Source: Lingula anatina (lineage: Eukaryota > Brachiopoda > Lingulata > Lingulida > Lingulidae). Taken from it: a stretch of 64,000 nucleotides of DNA. A model generated the notes under the pieces. That model worked only from the letters and a program-made list of their open reading frames with translations. It had not been told where the DNA came from and did not search any database. The position numbers were made by a program, and so were the translations under genes. The stretch spans positions 14,862 to 78,861 of the forward strand of contig NW_019775394.1 in the NCBI RefSeq assembly GCF_001039355.2, read 5' to 3'. Positions 48,601 through 58,700 of the stretch are shown piece by piece. The stretch's first letter is position 1, and every line of letters begins with the position of its first letter.

Positions 48601-48666
48601 GTACAGGGCAATCCCTCCGCTAATAAGAACGAGCGCAAGTGCGCATCGTAGGACTTGCCTTCCCAT
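42665..48666 (-). CDS. Secreted Arg/Pro-rich protein built from serially duplicated exons with acidic Ser-Gly motifs
   Basis: Twelve coding exons plus a short last exon, nearly all symmetrical phase 1-1. Exon 1 encodes a probable signal peptide (VLRCALALVLISGGIALY). Exon 2 is Pro-rich. Exons 3-12 are copies of one unit: a basic head (GGRRPGGLRP, often with H/R-rich extension), an acidic middle (SPGEGSGDDLE) and a Pro/Arg tail (RPRPPGPP…RPSH). The reading without exon 12 gives about 495 residues ending RPSHD-stop. With exon 12 a frameshifted tail gives about 539. Introns are duplicated along with the exons. I recognise no family. E-G-S-G-D-D resembles a glycosaminoglycan attachment site, so a secreted proteoglycan core is one possibility and a cationic multi-peptide precursor is another. 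Exon structure is strong. Function is inference. Confidence 0.75.
43093..43234 (-). pseudogene. Exon-repeat gene, exon 12: frame-broken repeat copy
   Basis: 142 bases, the only copy whose length is not a multiple of three. One base is missing in the Ser-Gly-Asp codons (ggaagtgggatgatt), and two extra bases sit in the tail (cctatagtcatg). Reading through gives a Met-Ile-Trp-Glu… tail and a TAG stop inside the exon. It is either the true last coding exon with a new C-terminus or a decayed copy that is skipped. Splice sites look intact. Confidence 0.6.
43360..43467 (-). CDS. Exon-repeat gene, exon 11
   Basis: 108 bases, phase 1-1. GGLRPPRWSPGEGSGDD, RPRPPGSPRPSH. Donor gtacgc. Confidence 0.77.
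43601..43717 (-). CDS. Exon-repeat gene, exon 10
   Basis: 117 bases, phase 1-1. Lacks the H/R-rich extension (GGLRPPRRSPGEGSGDD). Its tail has changed to GPPGRLRRIH. Confidence 0.77.
44533..44667 (-). CDS. Exon-repeat gene, exon 9
   Basis: 135 bases, phase 1-1. GGRRPGRLRPQRGRRSVHR, SPGEGSGDDME, RPRPPGPPLPPRPSH. Confidence 0.78.
44805..44999 (-). CDS. Exon-repeat gene, exon 8 (internal triplication)
   Basis: 195 bases, phase 1-1. Three acidic S-G segments (PVEGSGDLE, PGQGSGDLE, PVEGSGDDLE). Two of them have lost one Asp codon relative to exon 6. Confidence 0.77.
45434..45568 (-). CDS. Exon-repeat gene, exon 7
   Basis: 135 bases, phase 1-1. VGRRPGRLRPHKGKRSVHR, LGEGSGDDLE, RPRPPRLRGPPRPNH. 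Ends in A instead of G, so the next split codon becomes Arg. Confidence 0.77.
45701..45919 (-). CDS. Exon-repeat gene, exon 6 (internal triplication)
   Basis: 219 bases, phase 1-1. The 45-base segment encoding SPGEGSGDDLESPR occurs in tandem inside this exon, giving three acidic S-G sites before RPRPPGPHEPPRPSH. Confidence 0.78.
46066..46170 (-). CDS. Exon-repeat gene, exon 5
   Basis: 105 bases, phase 1-1. Shortened acidic part: STGEGRPRPSPTRPSH replaces the Ser-Gly-Asp segment. This is the only unit without an S-G-D motif. Confidence 0.76.
46723..46842 (-). CDS. Exon-repeat gene, exon 4
   Basis: 120 bases, phase 1-1. GSRRPGGMRPQRRRRPSHR, SPGEGSGDEME, SRPKSPRPSH. Closest to exon 3. Confidence 0.78.
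47521..47670 (-). CDS. Exon-repeat gene, exon 3 (first repeat unit)
   Basis: 150 bases, phase 1-1. Has a unique lead (AGGHDPEYAAGG), then RRPGRRRPQRRRRPGHR, SPGEGSGDEME and SRPKSPRPSQ. The most basic unit. Confidence 0.78.
48127..48216 (-). CDS. Exon-repeat gene, exon 2
   Basis: 90 bases, phase 1-1. Encodes DLVSITHLQDD followed by a Pro/Arg run (SRPPGRPRPPLSPVPAP). Not a copy of the later unit, but of similar composition. Confidence 0.75.
48558..48666 (-). CDS. Exon-repeat gene, exon 1: signal peptide
   Basis: 109 bases, ending in phase 1. Basic start MGRQVLR, hydrophobic core ALALVLISGGIAL, then an acidic stretch (EDHDESD). The ATG is the first in the transcript after the TATA box. Confidence 0.75.
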
Positions 48667-48712
48667 CCTCCTGTCGCTTTCGGAATATGCACTCTAAGGC
48701 ATTTTCGTCTTA

Positions 48713-48719
48713 TTTTATA
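48713..48719 (-). promoter_or_regulatory. TATA box (TATAAAA) of the exon-repeat gene
   Basis: TATAAAA on the - strand about 50 bases upstream of the start codon at 48666, leaving a short 5' untranslated leader. The spacing fits a core promoter. Confidence 0.6.
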
Positions 48720-49190
48720 CCCTTCCAGTTGCTAATTGGTTGTTTTAATTGACGTGGGGACCGTGGGTCGTGGGTTGCTTATTGCGCTTATTTTAGAAGT
48801 ACGTCAGTCAGGTATCTCCAAAAATTTCAATGCTTTTCTACGTAACTATATAATTACATGGTAAATGTAGCAATTTTGATGGTTCTGGTAGATGACACCT
48901 ATGATAAGAATTGGCAGCAGGCGGTCTCTTAGAACTTTACCCATGGAACCTAATAATTAACCCCACAATCCCTACATTTAGAACAGCATATCTGAAACAA
49001 TCAGGAAGTATACCTGTAATCAAGATGCCATCGCAAGTTGATTTTGCGGTAGGTTAAGTGCATGCATGATTTTGCGTCACAAGAGAGACAGGGCAAGCTT
49101 ATTTTCAAATAGAGGTTCTTTACGAACACATAATAAAAGCAGCATATATAAATAAAATATATATTTAAACTAGCTCTTGTCAGAACAAAG

Positions 49191-49380
49191 GATGCTTGAA
49201 TCCTTATCAAATCCATTGACAGTAGCCTCCCACATTCGCACCTGATTCTTGTCTGGAGTGGGTGGACCACTGAGGTGCATTTGATCATATCTATAGCGTC
49301 CTAGATCATATCAAGCTGGCACAATTTGGACCCAAGTCAAACTTCAGTGTTTGAGATTGTTGGCCTAGTTTTAAGACATG
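49191..49380 (+). repeat. Dispersed 190-base repeat, copy 1
   Basis: Begins gatgcttgaatccttatcaa. Nearly identical to 50552-50740 in the same orientation, with about ten differences. No ORF. Confidence 0.85.
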
Positions 49381-50551
49381 CTAATCTGACTATTAAGACA
49401 GTATGAAGTATAAAGAGATGTTGACTGAGAGAAAATGAGAGATAGAGGAAGAAGAAGATGATGAAGATGAAAATGAAGGCCTACATGAATGCGCGACCAA
49501 AGTGAACTTAAATTCGTATAACACCCAAACCCAATATAGAGATGCATTTCACATGTTGAAGTGTCAAAAAATAAAATTGAATGAATTCAAAGTTGTATTC
49601 AGTTTTTAAAACATATATGTGTATAGAACAAAAATCCACGACTGTCTCAATTTAAATTAAAATTTTGATTTTTACTATGTCTTTTACATTACGCAAAGAG
49701 TAACGTAAGTTCCGGGTCATTTAATTTTAATTTTATACCACGTTCCGATATATTTTGTAGTGGTTCAGTCATGGTAAATTAGACATGACGTCTAGGCAGG
49801 ACGTTTTTTTAAATATAAAAAACTATAACCCAAGGGGCTTTGTGTCATGGCTAATACTAGGTAACGTATGTTCCCTAGAAAAATTGTTACAATGTTTCAT
49901 TTTGATTAGGTACTTGGTGTGCAGAGAAAACAATGTTTTCTGTTGCTGACCGAAATATATTGTGATTCCATGATAGTTTGACATTTCTTATATAATATTT
50001 GGAGCACGAGGGGAAAAATAATTTATTTAATGCTTATTTTACTGTCGGTAGGGTGTATTTTCCGAGTTTTTTAAATATTCAGTGACAAGCAAACTAATTA
50101 TAAAGTACCGGTAGCCCAAAGACAATTAATTGCTCTGTACAGAAAATTATTATAATTTTTTACAAGGTTATACTTGTTGGAGATAAATCAAAGAACAAAA
50201 TCCAGTGATGATTGAATTTTCGAAGTGAGTAAAACGTTTCGTAGTTGAACGTTTTGTATTTGTGACAGTAACGCATGTTCCTTTTTTGGGATAGAAGTTG
50301 AATTATTTTTTATTTATCATGGTTCCAGGAGAGTGAAACTTTGATATAAACTTCTTCACGTGGGACCCTAAAATAATCAGACATAGTTTGCAATCTGAGC
50401 ACTAAATCATTTTAAGAGCATGCCTGTGACATCAATTGCACCTCTATATTTGGTTTGGGTGATAAACATAATTTTTGAGAAGTGTTTTCTATGCAGGCCT
50501 TTTAAGTTAATTTTAAGACCAGCATTCTATATGAGTTTTTATTTGAAACCA

Positions 50552-50740
50552 GATGCTTGAATCCTTATCAAATCCATTGACAGTAGCCTCGCACATTCGC
50601 ACCTGATTCTTGTCTGGAGTGGGTGGACCACTGAGGTGCATTTGATCATATCTATAGCGTCCTAGATCATATCAAGCTGGCACATTTTGGACCCAGGTCT
50701 AACTTCAGTGTTTGAGCTTGGTGGCCTAGTTTCAAGACAT
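50552..50740 (+). repeat. Dispersed 190-base repeat, copy 2
   Basis: Direct copy of 49191-49380, about 1.36 kb downstream. The pair could be solo ends of one element, but I see no polyprotein, primer-binding site or target duplication between them. Confidence 0.85.
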
Positions 50741-51970
50741 AGGCCTACTACATGTACATGTACTCTGGCAATGTTTGCATTAAAACTACATTGGTTATAC
50801 ATATACATATTTATGGCATTCATTTAAAGCATATTGGCTCTATAATATGCAGAAAAAATAACATACAATAAGAAGAAGTTAGACACGAACATTTCAAAGA
50901 TACGGAAGATAATAAAAATGTCGTTAGGGAGGTTCTTGTTTCGAAAAATGATCTATAAAAAGAGTTTGGGTGAGAACTTACCACCAGGCATTGAGATAAA
51001 AAGTTTGACCCTCCCCCCCCCCATGTGTTAATGACCAAAGGGCTTACTTTTTTTTTATATTTTGAAACGAAATAATTCTACTCTAACTTTAATGCCATAG
51101 ATATACATGCACATGTACGACGACCATGACATGTCAATGTTTATTTTAATTAAATACTTTATTTTTGCTTTAAGCTGCCCTCTATTCCCGAACTACCAGT
51201 ATACACTGTACCTTTGACAGGTTTTCATCTTTTATCAGAGTATATTTTAACTAAGATATGCAGTGCGTGAAAATGAAAAGAAAATGTTAAATATATTTCA
51301 AGTGGTCTGACATCTAATACTGAGACTAAATAAAAAACACGATGTTCAAGATGATGCCCTCGAAGTGATTGCGCAATATAACTTGCTCGTGTTTTAATAC
51401 CCTTAATTGAATAATGCGTTGTGAACCGTTATGATTTCCGACAGACGAAAGAGAAACAAAGCAATACTATTACGTGTACATGTGTTAGGACCTTACGAAA
51501 TTTGTTAGATTAGATTTGTATGAATAGAATGGACCTACATGTACATGTACCTGTGGGGATCCTAGAATGGATGAACGTTTTGTAACTGCTGTCACAATAC
51601 GGAAGGTACAATAAAGAACTGTAAAATATGTTACAACAAAGTAGTGAAATTATGTAAAATATAGGGAAACTTGACCTAGCTAGGCCTATATTATGTTTCC
51701 TTGAATAACAAGAACGTATATTCATGGTCAGTAATGACTTGAAACCGCCATCAGTTTACTCTCTCTGGGAAGCATGTAAAAGAGAGGAAGATGTATTCTG
51801 CGACATCGTATTCGTTGAAAATATTTACAATGTTTGTTTTAATCGCTTTATGGGTATGGCGCCTCTAGTTTAAATAATCGAGGAATATTTGCGGTGCAAT
51901 TAGGGGACCATGGGCGGATGAAGGCCATCGTCTGAGTCTTCCGGAAGACGATCTTCTTTCTTAGTCTGTG

Positions 51971-51999
51971 CAGGGAATTATATCGGATATAATTCCCTG
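51971..51999. repeat. Perfect palindrome, 14-base arms, 1-base spacer
   Basis: cagggaattatatc, then g, then gatataattccctg. It may be a protein-binding site or a chance hairpin. No gene starts directly beside it. Confidence 0.6.
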
Positions 52000-52220
52000 G
52001 TCTGTGACACCCTTCCGTGGCTTTCTTACTAACTTCGGTGACAATAGATGTCATAAGTATGACTATGGTCGCCACGAGTGGTTTAGATCATATCAAAAGC
52101 TGACAGTTGACAAGCTTACTAATTATGATGCAATTAAAATACCTGGTTGTCGACCAGAGGGTACGCAGAAGCTCGTAAACGATTAAACTTGTAAGAGGAA
52201 CTACATGTAGTCGGGGCTGA

Positions 52221-52300
52221 CTGGTTGGTACTGGTATATACTGGTTGGTACTGGTATATACCGGTATATACTGGTTGGTACTGGTATATACTGGTATACT
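52221..52300. repeat. Minisatellite, 20-base unit
   Basis: Unit ctggttggtactggtatata, three full copies and two partial ones, directly abutting an inverted-repeat element. Confidence 0.85.
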
Positions 52301-52537
52301 ATACTGACAGTTAATGAAAACGCATCAGAAAACTTTCTTGTACTTTTTTTTACCGAGAATCGATTTCCAACCATATAAACGAGTACAAATGCACTTGTTT
52401 GATCATAAGAGAGTCACCTTGTTTGACTGAATAATAGGTTATATTTCACACGAAAACTGTTATTTTCTTAATGTTTCAAAGGAACTTAAAATATTATTTG
52501 ATAAATAAATGGTGCGTTTTCATTGACTGTCAGTATA
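52300..52537. mobile_element. Short inverted-repeat element (MITE) with 25-base ends
   Basis: The left end (tatactgacagttaatgaaa…) and right end (…tcattgactgtcagtata) are complementary over 25 bases with one mismatch. TATA flanks both ends, compatible with a TA target duplication as in Tc1/mariner MITEs. No ORF. Confidence 0.65.
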
Positions 52538-52796
52538 AAATAAACGTATTTAGCAATGAGTAGTGATGATAAAATATTTTTTCTTCTTTTATTTCCTTGT
52601 ATTTATAACTTTTGAAAAAGATTAAAAATGTAGTATATATATAGGGCCTACCCCTATATAATAGCTATAAGGCTTGATACAGGCCTAGCTAATTTGTAAC
52701 ATTGATAAAGTAATTAAGACAATTCATTAGTGGCGTAACATAACAAAAATAAGTTTCTCGTCAAATCTCGGACAACCAATACTCTGTTACCTCTTT

Positions 52797-52798
<2 letters not shown>

Positions 52799-52853
<55 letters not shown>
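52799..52853. repeat. (AAT)n microsatellite
   Basis: About 18 uninterrupted AAT units. Confidence 0.9.
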
Positions 52854-52854
<1 letters not shown>

Positions 52855-53335
52855 GTCATCGCGGCAAGTTATTGACTGCGGATGCATGGTAGATTCCCAC
52901 ATTGTGTTTCAATGGGCTGGATTAAACATGATTAAATCTCGAAAAGAGACCACCTAGGACCACAGGTAATTACAAAAAAAAGTATTTTATTTAAACAGGT
53001 TTGACATAGATTAACAAGAAAATGTAAAAAAAAAATGTTTGAAAAGTGAAATTTACAGGGTAGGGGGGTATACTACAAAAGTAACATATTTTTTTCCCGT
53101 AGTGTTGGGGCTAACAACTCACATCATTAACAGACGATTGGTAGAACGCGGTCTGTGTCAGAGCGACTGTATGCACCGCTGATGCACTGCACTCGCACTG
53201 TATAACTGAAAGGGTCTCTGTAACGATTGTGTTAGAGGCGTAAGATACCGGTCACGGATTAAAGTTCATTAGCTCTCCTCCATTTGTCGTCTTATCTAAT
53301 GGACTCATACCTGTAAATGGAGCGAAAATCAAGTC

Positions 53336-55771
53336 ATGGGGAATCATAACAGCAGAAAAAGACAACAGAAGAGAGATGAACTTGAAAGAGACCTTAATAT
53401 CTTGGAGAACAGACTGGAAAACGTATGTGACACTTCGTCTACCCACCTGTTCGCTGAAGAAATCCCAATCACGGCCAATGTCTAATTGGGTCATAACCAA
53501 GGAGTTCCACCGTGGTCAAATAGATTACGGTGGCAAACCTACTTTATAGTTTTGCTGTTCACACTTTACTTGCCTGTGAGCCCGTTAACTAGGCCCCAGT
53601 ATTCGGGCGTGGGGTCCTGCACATACTGTACCAGTACTACTTGTAGCAGATATTAACCAGTTTTCGACATTGGGTTAATTGATGGTCATCATCAGTGACT
53701 CCCGTGTTGCTTCATTTATTTTGACCGATATATTACATTACCAAAGGCACCGATACAGTCGGCCCTAATAGAACGAAAAATCATGGACTAGCACCATTTA
53801 TCAGTAATTTGAACACGTATATGGTAGTGCTTACAATATACCAGTAGTACATGTAGTTATAAAACGTGTATAAAGGCACTATTTACAAGTATTTGCACAA
53901 GTACCGGCATGGACAATATTACGAATGTATTATGTCTAAGGTACTGGTTACATATATTTGTGCTAGACTAATACTCGTGGACAACCCATAAAATGCTTTT
54001 ACCTTCTGACCCTTTTAGAAATGCACTCTGCACATGTAGATTTTGACTACTTTTCATGTTTACACTAGACCTAAGGAATAACAACAGACAGGAAAGTGAT
54101 TGACTTAAAGCAGATGAAAAACTACCACGAAACATGTAAATTAAGCATATAAATAGTGATGAATAAATGTGTACCTTAACTGTTAACATCCCTATTTTCC
54201 GTTGTTGCAGTTATCCAGGGAGAGAATAGAGGAGATAACTGGACTAAAATTGAGAGTGCTACTGGAGAAACTCAATTCTGGGGAATTGAAATCTGCAGAG
54301 GTGCTACAGGCCTTTCAATGCAAGGTAATATACATGTATGAGTGTGTGTGTGTGTGTCTGTGAAATATTGGTACAGTATATATATTATGCACCTATTCAA
54401 CACTTGGATAAATTTTACAGAGCTGCTGATACCTTTCACACACACTGATCATGCACTGTGTACAATGCAGGTGTAATATTTTCCTCCTTAAACTCAGTTT
54501 GAAATCTTTTTATCCATTGGTATAATACTGGCCTTAATGACACATCCATATATAATCTATTGAGTATTTGTATCTGGTATAGTTGTAAAAATATAGTGAA
54601 TAGGCACCCCATGCTCAAGCTTTTTTAGAAGGATTTATTTATCCTGGGAGGGCATTGTTGAAAAAAACGTCTGTAAATCTGTAATGTTTATAATAATCTA
54701 TAATATAAAATGATATAATTTTTTTTTTCAATTTAAAATTTACAGGCTGTGGAAAAGAACAGAGACCTCAATTTCATCACTGCTGTTATCAAGGAAGCAC
54801 AGGTACATGACAGATAAATGAAAGCCTCTGCTGTGGGGTATTTAAAATTTTTTTTTTTTTTTTGGTAAATAGCCCCTATGACCATTTCATTCTTATACAT
54901 GTAACACCGACAACAGTACATAAGCATTTCTAGTAATGAGTAATGTATATGTAAATAAAAATATGCATTGATTATATTATATAAAATTTTTCGATTTTAA
55001 CCCCATTAAAATTGCTGGCTACAGGTATGTATTTAAGGCTAATTATCTGCATTAGTACTTGAATGTCAGCTTCTGGTTACAGGATGATGCAGTGGCCTGT
55101 GATACAGCTAGCGAGAAGGGGCCTCTTCATGGTTTGCCTGTCACTATTAAAGATTGTGTTGGACTAAAGGTAGAGGATTCACTTTTTACTCTGATGTGCA
55201 TGTCTTTCCCCTGTATCTTTTGAATTGCACGAGCACTTAACTTGTGATAAGTTTCAGGCATTTAAAGCATTATTTACTTTTCCTGCTTTTTCATGTATTA
55301 TAGAAAATATCTTTTTTGGGGTAGTGACTTCATTTCTTTAAAAAGACGTAACAATAATGGTCTCCAGGACATTATAACAAGCTATTCAAAAACAAGAGAA
55401 GCAACGGAGATCCAACCAGTCCCTTTATTGAAAATATACACCTGGATTATTTGATATTTTGATATATATAGCAGTCTGCAGCACTGAGGCACTTCATCAA
55501 AGCCTCAAACTAGCAAAATTTAGGATTGGGATGGTAAAGAGATCTGATTTTTCAGCTTGTGGTTTTACACTGGCACCTAGAATATTTAAGACTGTAAGAA
55601 TTATTTAATGTTTATTTTGGCATAGTATGGAGAATTATCACTTGTAATGTCTTTAAGTAATTTGAAATTTCATCACAGATATACTTTTCTATTCTATAGG
55701 GTTATGACTCTACTTGTGGTCTGGTGAACTGGATAGGCAAACCATGGGAAGAAAACTCTGTGCTTACCAAA
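53336..55771 (+). CDS. FAAH: FAAH exons 1-5
   Basis: 53336-53422, 54211-54324, 54746-54802, 55083-55169 and 55700-55771, all in phase 0. Exon 4 carries the catalytic Lys. A short upstream ORF (ATG at 53317, ten codons) precedes and overlaps the chosen start. Confidence 0.9.
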
Positions 55772-58700
55772 GTATTTACTTTTATTCTACTAAGTTAACA
55801 GTCCAGTTACTAAAAACATGTTTTCACTATAATATAATATAATATAATATAATATAATATAATATAATATAATATAATATAATACTGTTATTTGTCAGTA
55901 AATTTGAATATGATATGTTTCTTAAATATGTTTTGATTTGCTTTTTATGATATTGATTTAAGATGATCTAAATCCTGAATTGGGATGTTCTCTGTATTTT
56001 ATTGAACTGAATATTATAAATATAGAAATAATGCAGTGTTTTGCAATAGTTAGATGTCTAAGAATTGGAGGCATTTACTGTGCATGTACACAACACATGA
56101 CAAAACACATAGCATAGAATTGACAGCAGTTACTTGTTTGAATTCTTTTAATAGTTTTTGTCTTTACATATTAGACAATTATGTTGAGTTAAATGGAATT
56201 GTTTGAATCTTTATTTACAGGTCTTGAAGAAACAGGGTGCTATTCCTTTTATTAAAACAAATGTTCCTCAAACCATGCTGGCGTAAGTACTGAGTACTAA
56301 CATAATACCTACTTATACCTCAAAGCAGTATATTTGTAACTTTAAAATGAACAATTAAAATGAAATAGGTATTTTAATATTTAAGAATACCTGCTAAGGA
56401 GTATCATGCCTAATTATCATGATATTAATAGGCATAAGAGATTAGGTCATAGGGATAAGAAGAAAGGGAAAAGAAATGTAACCATCATAATTTTCTTTTG
56501 TTTTACACAAAAATATTTATCTTGTGTAATGTGTGATTCTCTTGTATTTTGTAGGTATGACTGTTCTAATCCAATATTTGGTGCTACAAAGAATCCCCAT
56601 GACCCCTCAAGGTCACCAGGTGGTTCCTCAGGTGGCGAAGGTGCAGCCGTAGGGTCAGGTGCCTCTCTCGTAGGCATAGGCACAGACATAGGGGGCAGTG
56701 TGAGAGTACCTGCTGCATGCTGCGGAGTTTATGGGCTTAAACCAACCTGGTTTAGGATAAGGTAAGGTGAAAATGGGAAGCAATAGAAAGTTTCCAAAAG
56801 ATTAATCTATTACGTTATTTTTCCTTTTAATTCCATAAATAAAACCTGTAGAAATATAAGAATCAAATGTTCTTGACTCCATGTGAACTGTTGACTTTTA
56901 ACTAGTTGTACTGTGTTTTTAGGATTTTGTATTTTGATCACAGTTGGTTTACTGTTCAAAGTTAAAATTTTAACCCTTTGTACATTTTAGCTCTGCTGGA
57001 AATACCCCTTTCTATTCTGGAAATAAATTGTGTAAGTTCAAAAAGTCCACAGACAAATTTTGAGTAAATGCAAATAGTTTGTTTAGTAAATTTGACGAAG
57101 TTTTCATCTATTTCATTGATTTGTGGCCAAATGTTACAAATTTATGTTTGTCAGATATTGTATTTTAGGATTATACATTTAATATAAGATTTGTTATACT
57201 TAGATAAGTCTAGCAAAAATGTGGGTGGCTTTGTGAAAATGAATAAAACATTGTTTATGCCCTAGTCATGAATTCATTTCAACATTCATCAGTAAAACAT
57301 AATGGCCATGCATTCTTATGAAAATGATATTCCTTAACACCAGTATAGTATAATACCATAACAGGTTATGATATACAGAACAAAAAATCTACGGAACATA
57401 TATTCCCTAATCATGGCATGGGAGTAGTTGAGTCTGGAGTTTGCTTTAACATACATTTAAACATATATTTATGATATATTTTATTACAGTATGCACCTGC
57501 TATGGTGTTCTTGGACAAGATGTAGATAGCTTGGCAATTATGATGAAGGCACTCTTGTGTCCTTACATGTTCAAGTTGGATCCATATGTACCTCCCATTC
57601 CTTTCCAGTCAGAGGTAACTCTCAGCTAAAATTAAGCCAGATGCATACTCTTGTCATGTAGGTTTTTAGGAATCTCATTTTACACATGTCTGGTCACTTG
57701 TTTTCACATTAAGTGACCCATGCACACAGTCTGTACAGTGGATAAAGTTTCTTTAATAGACATCAGATTAAAACTTTGCTGACTAATCTTCAATCATCAA
57801 CAGTTGTGTGGAGGATGTTGCACATCTCGCAGTCATGTTTATCTTGCTTCTGGTAATGTTTTTTTATGTTACAGTGTTAAGGAAAATTCCAAGATATTTT
57901 TTAATGTTTTACATGTTATCTCTCAGATATATGAAAGTACCAAGCCACTGAAGATAGGTTTCTATACTGAGTTTGAAGACTTTATAACACCAGTGCCAGC
58001 TTGTCAGCGAGCTGTGTTGGTTGCTAAGGCTGTGCTGGAACAGAAAGGCCATAAGGTAATTGTATGGGAGGATTTCATTGATATAAGGTCATTACATATT
58101 ATTTATTAATTTAATTGTAAATTATGTTTTTAATTAATTTGTACTAAATAATGTTATACTTAGATCAACTTTTGCAGTTTTTTTTCTTATAAGAGATAAT
58201 TACAAAAAATAATTTTTTTTAGAAAAAAAACAATGGACTAATTTCGTGGGAATGGATTCATAAACTATACGTAATTGTGGTAAAATTGTCATTTACCCCA
58301 GAAAAATCCCGTTTTTGGCAAAAATGAACCATTGTTATCCCTTTAATACATGCACATTATTTTTAAAAAGCACCAGTAGTTTTGAACTGAACATTAACAT
58401 ATTTTTCTTTCTTTAACAAGTTGGAACCTACATTTTCAGCTCATTCCATGGACCCCTCCAAATGTTAAAGATAATCTTTTTACCTACTATGGCAGAAACA
58501 TATTGGCTGACTATGGGGAATCATTGGCAGTAATGCTGTAAGTTCACAGGTAGAGAACCTCTTACTGAAGTGTAGAGGAGGACTAAGAATTAATTTATCT
58601 CACTCGTTGCCAGCAAATATGTAGCTGTCTGACTTGTCTTGTGACCAGCCCATCGGGTCACTGACACTCATCTCCCTGCTGAAAATTCCTGTTATGAATC

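Larger units (their letters stand above)
48720..53335. other. Intergenic region between divergent genes
   Basis: Between the promoter of the - strand exon-repeat gene and the + strand FAAH gene. Apart from the repeats listed separately, no exon or RNA gene was recognised. Confidence 0.5.

Noticed and set aside
49191-50740. LTR retrotransposon bounded by the two direct repeats
   Set aside because: No reverse transcriptase, gag, primer-binding site, polypurine tract or TG…CA ends are seen.
51848-52186. Two overlapping 70-75 codon ORFs on opposite strands
   Set aside because: No splice context, no recognisable motif, and they overlap each other and the palindrome.
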